Assembly (NCBI RefSeq): GCF_004345245.1
Contig: NZ_SLUQ01000002.1
Span: 558,001 to 622,000, forward strand
Reading direction: 5' to 3'
DNA length: 64,000 bases
DNA from: Rhizobium sp. BK251
GTDB taxonomy: Bacteria > Pseudomonadota > Alphaproteobacteria > Rhizobiales > Rhizobiaceae
Part shown: piece by piece, positions 49,740-58,810 of the stretch
Layout of the letters: every line of letters begins with the position of its first letter
Numbering within the stretch: position 1 is the stretch's first letter
The notes under the pieces: generated by a model
The model's input: the letters and a program-made list of their open reading frames with translations, nothing else
What the model was told of the DNA's origin: nothing
Databases searched by the model: none
Made by a program: the position numbers and the translations under genes

Positions 49740-51572
49740 ATGTTTCAGTCCTTCGAAGTCACCTCCACCCCGCAATTCGGAAAAGAGCGCGTTGCCGCGC
49801 TGCGCGCAAGCTTCGCCGATCTCGAGATCGACGCCTTCCTGGTGCCGCGCGCCGACGAATATCAGGGCGAGTACGTCCCGAAGTGCTCCGAGCGTCTCTC
49901 CTGGCTGACGGGCTTCACGGGCTCTGCCGGCGTCGCGCTGGTGACGCAGTCGCAGGCGATCGTCTTCGTCGATGGACGCTATGTGACGCAGCTTGTTGAG
50001 CAGGTGGATGGTACCGTCTTCACCGGCGGCGACCTCGTCAACGAGCCGCCGCATCTGTGGATCAGCCGCCACGGCCAGAAGGGCCTGCGCCTCGGCATCG
50101 ATCCTTGGCTGCACGCCGGGGCCGAAGTGCGCCGGCTTGAGAAGGCGCTCGGTGACGTCGGGGGCACGCTCGTCTTCCTGCCGCACAATCCGCTCGACCG
50201 CCTGTGGACGGATCGCCCGGCCGAGCCGCTCGGCGCAGTGGCCATCCAGAACATCGCACAGGCAGGCGTGCTTGCGAAGGACAAGATCGCGGCTATTGCC
50301 GCCGACCTCGGAAAGAAGAATCTTACCGCCGTACTGGTCGCCGATCCGTCTTCGATAGCCTGGATCTTCAATATCCGCGGTGCCGATGTGCCGCATACGC
50401 CGCATCCCCTTGCGCGCGCAATCATTGACGCCTCTGGAAATGCCGAGCTTTTCCTCGACAAGCGCAAGACCGGTATCGAGGCAGAAGCCTATCTGGCGCA
50501 GATCTGCACACAGCGTCCGCCGGCCGAGCTTTCGGAACGCCTGGAGGCTGTCTCGAAGGACGGGCGCATTCTCGTCGATCCGGATGTGACGCCCTACGCG
50601 CTGACCGAACTCATCAGCCGCGCCTGGGGCGAGGTGGTCGAAGGAGCCGATCCGGCCAAGCTGCCGCGTGCCGTGAAGAATGCCGTGGAGATCAACGGCT
50701 CTGCCGCAGCGCACCTGCAGGATGGCGCTGCCATGGTCGAGTTCCTATGCTGGCTCGACCAGACGAAGCCGGGGACGATCACCGAGATCGCGGCAACGAA
50801 GCAATTGGAAGGCGTGCGGGCGCGTGTCGGCCAAAGCATGCAGAACCCGCTGAAGGACATATCCTTCGATACGATCGCCGGGGCGGGGGAGCATGCCGCG
50901 ATCATGCACTACCGGGTGACGACGGAGACCGATCGGCTGATCCAGCCGGGCGAACTCTTCCTCGTCGATTCCGGCGCTCAATATATCAATGGCACGACGG
51001 ACATCACCCGCACGGTCGGTATCGGTGCGGTTCCGGAAGACCAGAAGCGCTTCTTCACGCTGGTATTGAAGGGAATGATCGCGATCAGCCTTGCTCGTTT
51101 CCCGAAGGGTTCACGCGGATGCGACCTCGATCCGCTGGCGCGAATCGCGCTGTGGAAGGCGGGGGCCGATTTTGCGCATGGCACCGGCCACGGCGTCGGT
51201 TCGTATCTTTCTGTCCACGAGGGGCCGCAGCGCATTTCCCGCCTTTCGACGCAGGAGTTTCTGCCCGGTATGATCCTCTCAAACGAACCCGGCTACTATC
51301 GTCCCGGAAGCTTCGGCATCCGCATCGAAAACCTTGTCTACATCCGCGAGGCGGAGGAGATCGAGGGTGGCGACCTGCCGATGTACGGCTTCGAGACGCT
51401 GACCTATTGCCCGATCGACCGCAGCCTCGTCGTCACCGGCCTGCTCACCCATGAGGAATTGAACTGGCTCAACGACTATCACGACCGCACGCGCGAGGCG
51501 CTGATGCCGCTGATCCACGATCACGATGTCAGGGCATGGCTCGAAAACGCGACGCTGCCGCTCAGCCACTGA
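49740..51572 (+). CDS. Xaa-Pro aminopeptidase (aminopeptidase P, three-domain type)
   Basis: The 610-residue M24B metallopeptidase has two creatinase-like N-terminal domains (about 10-300) and a pita-bread catalytic domain (about 315-540). The metal ligands are the two Asp in LVDSGAQY and GTTDITRT, His in HGTGHGVGSYLSVHEGP, and two Glu in LSNEPGYY and IRIENLVY. It removes N-terminal residues preceding proline. Its length matches the eukaryote-like long APP rather than E. coli PepP. The start at 49740 (MFQSFEV) is family-like; the frame is open to 49626. It overlaps the convergent azlD by 11 bp. Confidence 0.93.
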   Translation: MFQSFEVTSTPQFGKERVAALRASFADLEIDAFLVPRADEYQGEYVPKCSERLSWLTGFTGSAGVALVTQSQAIVFVDGRYVTQLVEQVDGTVFTGGDLVNEPPHLWISRHGQKGLRLGIDPWLHAGAEVRRLEKALGDVGGTLVFLPHNPLDRLWTDRPAEPLGAVAIQNIAQAGVLAKDKIAAIAADLGKKNLTAVLVADPSSIAWIFNIRGADVPHTPHPLARAIIDASGNAELFLDKRKTGIEAEAYLAQICTQRPPAELSERLEAVSKDGRILVDPDVTPYALTELISRAWGEVVEGADPAKLPRAVKNAVEINGSAAAHLQDGAAMVEFLCWLDQTKPGTITEIAATKQLEGVRARVGQSMQNPLKDISFDTIAGAGEHAAIMHYRVTTETDRLIQPGELFLVDSGAQYINGTTDITRTVGIGAVPEDQKRFFTLVLKGMIAISLARFPKGSRGCDLDPLARIALWKAGADFAHGTGHGVGSYLSVHEGPQRISRLSTQEFLPGMILSNEPGYYRPGSFGIRIENLVYIREAEEIEGGDLPMYGFETLTYCPIDRSLVVTGLLTHEELNWLNDYHDRTREALMPLIHDHDVRAWLENATLPLSH

Positions 51573-51879
51573 TGGGCAAGTGACGGGCGGTCATGACGAC
51601 CGCCCAGGCGGCGACCAGCATCCATGTGTGCGAAAAGCGCAGGCCGACCAGAAGCGCGGCCAAAAGGGCCAATTTCGATTCCCAGCCGCCGGCAAAGAAA
51701 GCCGGCGCGACGAGCGTGGTCAGGACGGCTGCCGGCACGGCGGCCAGAGCAGCCTCCATGCGCGGCGGAATCCGTTTCATCGTGGTTATGAGGATATAAC
51801 CGCCGATGCGGGTTCCATAGGTCGCGACAGCGCCGGCGAGGATGATGAGAACCATGTGAAGATCGAAGGTCATCGTCAT
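51562..51879 (-). CDS. azlD: AzlD-family branched-chain amino acid export subunit
   Basis: This small hydrophobic protein of 105 residues has about four helices and the AzlD pattern: an early ATYGTRIGGYIL and a later RMEAALAAVPAAVLTTLVAP. With AzlC it forms an export system for branched-chain amino acids or analogues. It overlaps azlC by 4 bp at its start and overlaps the convergent aminopeptidase gene by 11 bp at its end. Confidence 0.9.
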   Translation of the reverse strand: MTMTFDLHMVLIILAGAVATYGTRIGGYILITTMKRIPPRMEAALAAVPAAVLTTLVAPAFFAGGWESKLALLAALLVGLRFSHTWMLVAAWAVVMTARHLPISG

Positions 51880-52592
51880 ACCTCGTGCAGGTCGGATTCG
51901 AGTTCCTGTTCGTGCGGCGGGGGCGGAAACAGGGTTGCGAGGACGATGCCGGCGGCAGCACCCAGGCTCACATGCCAGGGCGAACCGACGTAGTGGTAGG
52001 CGATGATCGACGCGACGGCGCTGACGGAGGCCACGGGCAGGAAGTTGTCACGATGGCGGAAGTCGAGGACGATGCCCAGAAAATATGTCGGCAGAAGGAT
52101 ATCGAGACCGATCGACTTCGGATCACCGATAAAGCTGCCGAGCGTGCCGCCAAGCAGGCTGACAATGACCCAGGGTATGTAGATGATGATGCCAAAGCCG
52201 AGATACCAGGCAAAGGTGACGGGTCGGCCTGACTCTCCGCGCTTGACCGTTTCCGCAAATTGCGGATCCACCAGCAGGAAGAAGGTGAAGAACTTCTGGA
52301 GCGCCGAGAAGTGCTTGATGTGCGGCGCGATCGCTGCGGAATAGAGCACATGGCGGAAGTTGACGGCCACGATCGAGGCAACGATTACCCAAGCCTGGAT
52401 ATTGTGACCGAAGAGTTCCAGTCCGACCATCTGGCTTGCGCCAGCGTAGATGCTGGCGCTCATAAGGGTGATTTCACCGAGCGTCATGCCGTTATCCGCG
52501 GCTAGCGCGCCGAAGAGTGCCGCGAACGGTGCCGAGGCGAGGGCGACGGCGGAACCGCCACGCAGGCCCTCAAAAAAATCCGCTCGTTTCAT
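51876..52592 (-). CDS. azlC: AzlC-family branched-chain amino acid exporter
   Basis: The 238-residue polytopic membrane protein has the AzlC signature: FGALAADNGMTLGEITLMSASIYAGASQMVGLEL in the first half and VNFRHVLYSAAIAPH after it. The start at 52592 is preceded by GGAAGGACGAAGG; the frame is open to 52652. It is first in an azlC-azlD operon. It probably exports branched-chain amino acids at the inner membrane. Confidence 0.92.
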   Translation of the reverse strand: MKRADFFEGLRGGSAVALASAPFAALFGALAADNGMTLGEITLMSASIYAGASQMVGLELFGHNIQAWVIVASIVAVNFRHVLYSAAIAPHIKHFSALQKFFTFFLLVDPQFAETVKRGESGRPVTFAWYLGFGIIIYIPWVIVSLLGGTLGSFIGDPKSIGLDILLPTYFLGIVLDFRHRDNFLPVASVSAVASIIAYHYVGSPWHVSLGAAAGIVLATLFPPPPHEQELESDLHEV

Positions 52593-52724
52593 GAGCCTTC
52601 GTCCTTCCTGACAACAGAGGACCTCCGTAAGGTCCACGGGGCGCCGCGGCAACTGAATTTACTTGATCAGTCAATTGATTTCGCTGAACTGTCTGCGCTG
52701 CAAACGGCGACGGGAAGGAAGCGA

Positions 52725-52979
52725 ATGAAGAAGATCGTGCTCGAAAAGGATGAGCGGTCGGCAGCCATCGACCGGATCCAGCAATATTTCTCAGACGAGC
52801 TGGACCAGACGATCGGCCGGCTGCCGGCAGAATTCCTGCTCGACTTTTTCGCCGCCGAGATAGGGCGCTACTACTACAATCAGGGCCTGCGCGATGCCCA
52901 CGCCGCGCTGGTCAGGAAGATGGAGGATCTCGGTGAGGCGATCTACCTTCTCGAGCGCGAGCCGCATGAAAAGGGCTAG
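52725..52979 (+). CDS. DUF2164 family protein
   Basis: The 84-residue protein resembles DUF2164: IDRIQQYFSDELDQTIGRLPAEFLLDFFAAEIGR and YYYNQGLRDA. It has mixed charged and amphipathic helices, no signal or membrane helix, and unknown function. GGGAAGGAAGCGA precedes the ATG. It converges on panB with a 3-bp gap. Confidence 0.82.
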   Translation: MKKIVLEKDERSAAIDRIQQYFSDELDQTIGRLPAEFLLDFFAAEIGRYYYNQGLRDAHAALVRKMEDLGEAIYLLEREPHEKG

Positions 52980-52982
52980 CCA

Positions 52983-53804
52983 TCAGCGCTTCGGCTGGAA
53001 GGTGTGCTCCATGCCCGGAAATGTCCGCGCCCTGACCTCAGCCGCGTAATCCTCCGCAGCCTTCGAGACGATGGGTGCAAGTTCTGCGAAATGCTTGACG
53101 AAGCGAGGCTTGAATTCGTTGAAAAGGCCAAGCATGTCGTCGGAGACCAGAATCTGCCCGTCGCAGGCGGGCGAGGCGCCAATGCCGATCGTCGGGATCG
53201 AAAGCGCGGCAGTGATCTCGCGCGCCAGCGGCTCGATGGTGCCCTCGATGACGACGGCAAAGGCGCCGGCATTGTCGATCGCCCTGGCGTCGCGACGGAT
53301 CTTGTCCGCCTCCTTGTCCGAACGGCCGAGCGAGCGGTAGCCGCCCGTCGTGTTCACCTGCTGCGGCATCAGCCCGACATGGCCGAAAACCGGAATTCCG
53401 CGCGAGGTGAGGAAGGAGACCGTCTCGGCCATTTCCTCGCCGCCTTCGAGCTTGACGCCGTCGCAGCCTGTCTCCTTGAGGATGCGGGCAGCGTTGCGGA
53501 AGGCCTGCTCCTTCGATTCCTGGTAGGAGCCGAAGGGGAGGTCGACGATGACACAAGCATTCTTCACGCCGCGCATCACGCCCTGCCCATGGGCAATCAT
53601 CATTTCCAGCGTCACACCGACCGTCGATTCCATGCCGTAAAGCACCATGCCAAGCGAATCGCCGACGAGCAGAAGGTCGCAATGTGCATCGATCAGGCGC
53701 GCGATTGGCGTTGTGTAGGCGGTCAAGGAAACGATGGGCTGCTTGCCTTTCATCGCTTCGATCATGGCGGGCGTCGTGCGCTTGGTCCGGGTGGGAGTAC
53801 TCAT
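52983..53804 (-). CDS. panB: 3-methyl-2-oxobutanoate hydroxymethyltransferase PanB
   Basis: The 273-residue TIM-barrel enzyme has [13 protein letters not shown] with the metal-binding Asp, [22 protein letters not shown] and [11 protein letters not shown]. It adds a hydroxymethyl group from methylene-THF to alpha-ketoisovalerate, the first committed step of pantothenate synthesis. It follows panC by 2 bp on the same strand, so panC-panB is an operon. Confidence 0.96.
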   Translation of the reverse strand: MSTPTRTKRTTPAMIEAMKGKQPIVSLTAYTTPIARLIDAHCDLLLVGDSLGMVLYGMESTVGVTLEMMIAHGQGVMRGVKNACVIVDLPFGSYQESKEQAFRNAARILKETGCDGVKLEGGEEMAETVSFLTSRGIPVFGHVGLMPQQVNTTGGYRSLGRSDKEADKIRRDARAIDNAGAFAVVIEGTIEPLAREITAALSIPTIGIGASPACDGQILVSDDMLGLFNEFKPRFVKHFAELAPIVSKAAEDYAAEVRARTFPGMEHTFQPKR

Positions 53805-53806
53805 GG

Positions 53807-54670
53807 TCAGGCCTTCGCTGGTTTCTCGCCAATGACGCGGTTATCAAGCAGCCGTGTGGAACCGATGCGCACGAAGAGGGCGATCAGGATCGCGCGCTCG
53901 GCCAACGACGCGAGCGGCTCAAGTGTCTCGGGATCGCGCACCGCGACGACCTCCGGAACCGCAAGCGGCTCTGCTTCGATGTATTTCCGCAAGGCCGCCT
54001 CGAAGGCCGCGGGATCAGTAACCCCCTGGGCATAAAGTCGCTCGGCCTCGGCAAGGGCCTTCGGCACAATGACGGCGGCGGCGCGCTCCTCGTTGGAGAG
54101 ATAGACGTTCCGGGAGGAGAGGGCGAGACCATCGGCTTCCCGCACGGTGGGCACGGGGACGACGCGCACGGGCTGCGCCAGGTCCTCCACCATGCGACGG
54201 ATGATCGCCACCTGCTGGTAGTCCTTCTCGCCGAAATAGGCGGCGTCCGGCTGCACGAGGTTGAAGAGCTTGGTCACAACGGTTGCGACGCCAGCAAAGT
54301 GGCCGGGTCGTACGGCACCTTCAAGCTCGCTCCCCAGCGTCGGGACGTCCACGACTGTCTGCATGGGGCGGGGATACATTTCCTGCATGTCCGGGGCAAA
54401 GAGGATATCGACGCCTGCTGCTTCAAGCATCGCACTGTCGCGGGCGAGATCGCGCGGATATCTGGAGAGATCCTCGTTCGCGCCGAACTGCAGCGGATTG
54501 ACGAAAATGGAGACGGCCGTGACGTGGTTTTCCGCCTTGGCACGGGCGACGAGTTCCATATGTCCGGCATGGAGATAGCCCATCGTCGGAACAAAACCGA
54601 TGCTCTGGCCCGCCTTGCGATATGCCGCGAGGCTTGCGCGCAGTTCTGCGACGGTTCTGATCGTTTTCAC
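53807..54670 (-). CDS. panC: Pantothenate synthetase PanC
   Basis: The 287-residue ATP-dependent ligase has the HxGH-type motif in [12 protein letters not shown] (29-40), [28 protein letters not shown] and the MSK-like LSSRNVYL. It joins pantoate to beta-alanine. The GTG at 54670 is chosen as start because GGAGGAG lies seven bases upstream and homology begins there. An in-frame ATG at 54709 has no ribosome-binding site. It is first gene of the panC-panB pair. Confidence 0.95.
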   Translation of the reverse strand: MKTIRTVAELRASLAAYRKAGQSIGFVPTMGYLHAGHMELVARAKAENHVTAVSIFVNPLQFGANEDLSRYPRDLARDSAMLEAAGVDILFAPDMQEMYPRPMQTVVDVPTLGSELEGAVRPGHFAGVATVVTKLFNLVQPDAAYFGEKDYQQVAIIRRMVEDLAQPVRVVPVPTVREADGLALSSRNVYLSNEERAAAVIVPKALAEAERLYAQGVTDPAAFEAALRKYIEAEPLAVPEVVAVRDPETLEPLASLAERAILIALFVRIGSTRLLDNRVIGEKPAKA

Positions 54671-54765
54671 GCCGGCTCCTCCAGACTTCGGCTTTGGGCC
54701 GCCCCTCAAACGGCGGGGTTACCTAACCCGCGCCGTTCAAAAAGGCAATTCGCCTTCGGGAGGCT

Positions 54766-55392
54766 TCAGGCGGCGATTGCGTCCCGGCTGGAGATGATGG
54801 CAATTCCATTCTCGCGCATTTCTTCGATCGCGGCGCTGACGCCTTCCGGCGTAATGCCGCGGCTGGCGTCCTCGATGACGCGAATCGTCGCCTCCGGCAG
54901 CATCTCGATCGCATCCAGGGCCGAGAACTTGACGCAATAGTCGGTCGCCAGCCCGCAGATATCGAGCTCGGTGACCCCTTGGTCCTTCATGAATTGCGAA
55001 AGCCCGGTCAGCGCATCCTTGTCGTTGTCGCGAAAGGCCGAATAGCTGTCGACTCCGTGGCTCTCGCCCTTGAGCTGGATCAGATCTATCTCCTCGACCT
55101 TCAGATCCGGATGAAGCTCGGCGTCCGGCGTGCCGCGCACGCAATGGTCGGGCCACAACATCTGCGGCTTGCCGGAAAGCACGCCCATCTCAAAGGGCTC
55201 CTTGTCGGGGTGCATGGACGCAAAGCTGCCGTGGCCGGGCGGATGCCAATCCTGGGAGGCGACGATCAGATCGTATCTGCCGCTGTCGATCAGGGCATTT
55301 GCAATCGGCACGATGGCATGGCCGTCCGCCACCGGCAGATTACCTCCGGGGCAAAAGCCGTTCTGAATATCGATGAGAAGAAGGGCTTTCAC
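54766..55392 (-). CDS. pncA: Nicotinamidase (pyrazinamidase-type isochorismatase fold)
   Basis: The 208-residue cysteine hydrolase has a catalytic triad of Asp8 (LIDIQNGF), Lys108 (LKGESHGVDSYSAF) and Cys153 (GLATDYCVKFS). Metal ligands are Asp48, His50 and probably a further His in SQDWHPPGHGSF. It converts nicotinamide to nicotinate for NAD salvage. The start is the GTG at 55392 with GGAG about eight bases upstream; the frame is open to 55422. Confidence 0.92.
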   Translation of the reverse strand: MKALLLIDIQNGFCPGGNLPVADGHAIVPIANALIDSGRYDLIVASQDWHPPGHGSFASMHPDKEPFEMGVLSGKPQMLWPDHCVRGTPDAELHPDLKVEEIDLIQLKGESHGVDSYSAFRDNDKDALTGLSQFMKDQGVTELDICGLATDYCVKFSALDAIEMLPEATIRVIEDASRGITPEGVSAAIEEMRENGIAIISSRDAIAA

Positions 55393-55693
55393 GAGCGATT
55401 CTCCAGCGTGTTCTCGTGCCAATGCTGCATTGCAAATGTAGTGACGATCACGTTTATTTTAAAGCTCCCGGTTTCTGCGGGCTACGGCTGGGGAAAAGCT
55501 ACGAAAAGCCTTGCTGTGCAGGGCAGACACCTCCGAACGACGTACAGGAAACGACCGCCTACGTCGATTAGTCATTTTTTCCGAACAGTGCGTTTGCTTA
55601 GCGACCCTTTAATTTCTTGCTGCGAAACCTCACATCGCCTTTTAGGGGCTATTTGTGAAAACCTGCGCTCACCGGTCGCGGGAGGGATTTGAT
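55393..55693. other. 301-bp divergent region, pncA / small membrane protein
   Basis: No gene was seen. It contains CTGCATT-GCA-AATGTAG (near 55423-55439, one mismatch) and GTGA-CGA-TCAC just after it, both small dyads that could be operators. No clear promoter hexamers were assigned. Confidence 0.35.
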
Positions 55694-56008
55694 ATGACGG
55701 ATTACGATTTTGACGAGTCTCGCCGCCGGGCTGCCCGGGATACGACGGAAAACAGGGGCGAAGGCGAACATGAGTATTTCGATCATCTCCGCACGCTGAG
55801 TCTCTCCATTGGCGAGCGTGTCATTGTTTTCTGCGTGCTGGCACTTATCGCCGGCGTCGGCGTTGCAGGCTATATGACGGAGCCCGGCACCTCGCCGCAG
55901 ACGACCGGTTCCATCCGCATGGAGCCTGTGGCCGAGACTCCCCGTCCGACCTTTCCGGGTCATAGCCGCTGCAGCGACGTCTCGCCGTTTCCGGGCCGGG
56001 AGTGCTGA
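55694..56008 (+). CDS. Small single-pass membrane protein, unknown function
   Basis: The product has 104 residues: an acidic/basic cytoplasmic head (about 1-48), one membrane helix (VIVFCVLALIAGVGVAGYM, about 51-70) and a short Pro-rich periplasmic tail containing two Cys (HSRCSDVSPFPGREC). GGAGGG lies seven bases before the ATG at 55694. No family was recognised. It converges with uvrD. Confidence 0.72.
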   Translation: MTDYDFDESRRRAARDTTENRGEGEHEYFDHLRTLSLSIGERVIVFCVLALIAGVGVAGYMTEPGTSPQTTGSIRMEPVAETPRPTFPGHSRCSDVSPFPGREC

Positions 56009-56017
56009 TCAAGCGCT

Positions 56018-56049
56018 GAGCGGGCAGCTGTTTAGCTTCATGCCCGCTC
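56018..56049. terminator. Hairpin between two convergent genes
   Basis: A 9-bp perfect stem GAGCGGGCA / TGCCCGCTC with a 14-base loop spans the uvrD stop codon. No T-run is present on either strand, so termination is only possible. Confidence 0.35.
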
Positions 56050-58509
56050 CACGAAGCCTTCCAGCACCCGCTTCTGGCCAGCCTTGTCGAAATCGATCGT
56101 GAGTTTGTTGCCGTCGATGGCGGCGATATTGCCGTTTCCGAACTTCATGTGGAAGACGCGGTCTCCGACCGTGAAACGCGACGGTTCATTGGAGGTCGAG
56201 CGCGCAACGAGTTCGCCTTCGATCGTGCGCCCCTTCGGTCCGCTTTCACCATAACCTATCCGCTCGACGGCATGCCCTGAACGCGTTCCCCAGTTGTCGC
56301 GCGTGGCATCGGTCTTGTTTTGCTGGGCGCGCTTCCAGCCTGGCGTCGAATAGGAGTTGGCGAAGGGCTCGGTCTTGTCGAAGCGTGACTGGCCGTATCC
56401 GCCGCGGCCGTACCCGCCGTAGCTCTGCTCCATCTCGGCGACCTCGACATGGGGTTCCGGCAGCTCGTCGAGAAAACGTGACGGCATCGTCGATTGCCAC
56501 AGGCCGTGGATGCGCCGGTTCGACACGAACCAGATGTGGCAGCGCCGCTTGGCGCGGGTGATGCCGACATACGCAAGACGGCGCTCTTCCTCCAGTCCCG
56601 CGCGACCGCTCTCGTCGAGCGAGCGCTGGTGAGGGAACAGGCCCTCCTCCCAGCCGGGCAGGAAGACGGTGTCGAATTCCAGGCCCTTGGCAGAATGCAG
56701 CGTCATGATGGAGACGGCGTCGAGGTTCTCGTTCTGCTCGGCGTCCATGACCAGCGAGACGTGCTCCAGGAAGCCGCGCATCGACTCGAAGCTCTCCATC
56801 GAGCGGATCAGTTCCTTGAGGTTGTCGAGGCGACCCGGTGCTTCGGCACTCTTGTCGTTCTTCCACATGTCGGTGTAGCCCGACTCTTCGAGGATCTGTT
56901 CGGCGAGCTCGGTATGCGGAGTCTTTTCAAGCATTTCCTGCCATCGGCGGAAAGATTGAATCACATCGAACAAGGCCTTGCGCGCCTTGGGTTTCAGCTC
57001 GTCGGTCTCGATGATGTCGGCGGCAGCGGCAAGCATCGGAATGTCGCGGGCGCGAGCATAGTCATGCAGCGCCCGGACGGTCGTGTCCCCGAGACCGCGC
57101 TTCGGCGTGTTGATTATGCGTTCGAAGGCGAGGTCGTCGGCCGGCTGGGCGACGAGGCGGAAATAGGCCATGGCATCCCGGATTTCGAGGCGCTCATAGA
57201 ATCGTGGACCGCCGACGACGCGGTAATTCAGGCCGAGCGTGACGAAACGGTCTTCGAATTCGCGCATCTGGAAGGAGGCGCGCACCAGGATGGCCATGTC
57301 GTTGAGGGCGTGCTTCTTGCCGTCGGCATCGCCGCGCTGGAGCCGCTCGATCTCCTCGCCGATGGCGCGGGCTTCCTCTTCGGAATCCCAGGAGGCATGC
57401 ACCTGCACCCGGTCGTCTTCGGGATCGGTGCGGTCGGTGAACAGGGTCTTGCCGAGCCGGCCCTCGTTGTGGGCGATGAGATGCGCCGCGGCACCCAGAA
57501 TATGCTCGGTAGAGCGGTAGTTGCGCTCCAGCTTGATGACCTTGGCGCCCGGGAAATCCTTTTCGAAGCGCAGGATGTTGTCCACCTCCGCACCGCGCCA
57601 GCCGTAAATCGACTGGTCGTCGTCGCCGACGCAGCAGACATTCTGCAATTCGCCCTTCGGCCGCTGCGCAAGCAGGCGCAGCCACATGTACTGCGCAGTG
57701 TTGGTGTCCTGGTACTCGTCGACGAGGATGTAGCGGAACCGGGCGTGATATTCCTTCAGCAGATCCGGGTTCTTCCGGAGGATATGGATCGGGTGCATCA
57801 GCAGATCGCCGAAGTCGCAGGCGTTCAGCGTCGTCAGGCGTGCCTGATAGGCGAAATAGAGTTCGCGGCCCTTGCCGTTGGCAAAAGCGCGGGCGTCGCC
57901 CTCGGGAATGTCCGCCGGACCGAGGCCCTTGTTCTTCCAGGTGTCGATCATTCCGGCGAACTGCTTGGCCGGCCAGCGCTTGTCATCGAGGCCTTCCGCC
58001 TGGATCAGCTGCTTGATGAGGCGCACGACATCGTCGGTATCAAGGATGGTGAAGTCCGAGCGCAGGCCGACAAGCTCGGCGTGGCGACGCAGGAGCTTGA
58101 CGCCGATCGAGTGGAAGGTGCCGAGCCACGGCATGCCTTCGACCGCACCGCCGACGAGGAGCGCGATGCGTTCCTTCATTTCACGAGCGGCCTTGTTCGT
58201 GAAGGTGACGGCGAGGATCTGAGAGGGAAAGGCGCGCCCGCTGGCAAGGATATGGGCGATACGCGTGGTCAGCACGCGCGTCTTTCCGGTGCCGGCGCCG
58301 GCGAGAACCAGCACCGGACCCTCGATCGTTTCGACGGCTTCGCGCTGTTCTGGGTTAAGTCCCGCCAGATAATCGGGCCTGTTTCCGGTATCGCGGGCCG
58401 CCATGGCCCGGGCGGCTATGCCACCGGCAACCGGTGCGGCGGAAGCGACGGGCCCGCGCGGCGCAGGCTCCTCGTCGAAGAAGGGAATATCGTCATTTCC
58501 GATGGTCAT
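56038..58509 (-). CDS. uvrD: UvrD/PcrA-type superfamily 1 DNA helicase
   Basis: The 823-residue ATP-dependent 3'-5' helicase has Walker A GAGTGKTRV (71-79, Lys76), VDEYQDTNTAQY (motif II), GDDDQSIYGWRGAE (motif III), LERNYRST (motif IV) and MTLHSAKGLEFD (motif V). VGITRAKRRC completes motif VI. The C-terminus GDRVFHMKFGNGNIAAIDG is the Tudor-like tail that contacts RNA polymerase in PcrA/UvrD. It acts in mismatch and nucleotide excision repair. The start at 58509 is family-like; the frame is open to 58626. Confidence 0.95.
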   Translation of the reverse strand: MTIGNDDIPFFDEEPAPRGPVASAAPVAGGIAARAMAARDTGNRPDYLAGLNPEQREAVETIEGPVLVLAGAGTGKTRVLTTRIAHILASGRAFPSQILAVTFTNKAAREMKERIALLVGGAVEGMPWLGTFHSIGVKLLRRHAELVGLRSDFTILDTDDVVRLIKQLIQAEGLDDKRWPAKQFAGMIDTWKNKGLGPADIPEGDARAFANGKGRELYFAYQARLTTLNACDFGDLLMHPIHILRKNPDLLKEYHARFRYILVDEYQDTNTAQYMWLRLLAQRPKGELQNVCCVGDDDQSIYGWRGAEVDNILRFEKDFPGAKVIKLERNYRSTEHILGAAAHLIAHNEGRLGKTLFTDRTDPEDDRVQVHASWDSEEEARAIGEEIERLQRGDADGKKHALNDMAILVRASFQMREFEDRFVTLGLNYRVVGGPRFYERLEIRDAMAYFRLVAQPADDLAFERIINTPKRGLGDTTVRALHDYARARDIPMLAAAADIIETDELKPKARKALFDVIQSFRRWQEMLEKTPHTELAEQILEESGYTDMWKNDKSAEAPGRLDNLKELIRSMESFESMRGFLEHVSLVMDAEQNENLDAVSIMTLHSAKGLEFDTVFLPGWEEGLFPHQRSLDESGRAGLEEERRLAYVGITRAKRRCHIWFVSNRRIHGLWQSTMPSRFLDELPEPHVEVAEMEQSYGGYGRGGYGQSRFDKTEPFANSYSTPGWKRAQQNKTDATRDNWGTRSGHAVERIGYGESGPKGRTIEGELVARSTSNEPSRFTVGDRVFHMKFGNGNIAAIDGNKLTIDFDKAGQKRVLEGFVERA

Positions 58510-58673
58510 GCGGCGTAATGTAGTGATTCGGGGTGGAAAGACCAGAAAAGATGTTCTGCTTTCATTCCTATATCCTTTGGCTCTGCGGCGAAAGGGAGGC
58601 CTGCCCGTCGAAGGCGACTTCGGCAAGGCGCTGCAATCCGGTTCCGGGGCGGGCGCGTCTCCTGAAAGGATGT

Positions 58674-58697
58674 CAAGATTACATTTATGTCATCTTG
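58674..58697. promoter_or_regulatory. 24-bp palindromic operator candidate of the RND operon
   Basis: CAAGATTACAT-TT-ATGTCATCTTG is a dyad with 10 of 11 pairs matching. It lies 10 bp before the -35 element assigned at 58708. Its size and symmetry fit a TetR/AcrR-type repressor site. No regulator gene is visible nearby. Confidence 0.5.
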
Positions 58698-58707
58698 TCA
58701 TGCAAAG

Positions 58708-58736
58708 CTTGCCGGGTATCTGCAAAAGAAGGATAT
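58708..58736 (+). promoter_or_regulatory. Promoter candidate of the RND operon
   Basis: CTTGCC (58708-58713), 17 bp and GGATAT (58731-58736) match the rhizobial consensus at 5/6 and 4/6, giving a leader of about 68 nt before the adaptor gene. Confidence 0.45.
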
Positions 58737-58810
58737 TGCGCGATACGAGTGGGAATCGCGGCTTGTTCCGCCTCCATATGTTCCTTTTTCAGGTCCTTCC
58801 GGAGACGTGA

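Noticed and set aside
56494..58518. 674-codon open frame on the plus strand opposite uvrD
   Set aside because: Antisense shadow of a high-GC gene; no protein-like pattern, no ribosome-binding site, and uvrD motifs are all on the other strand.
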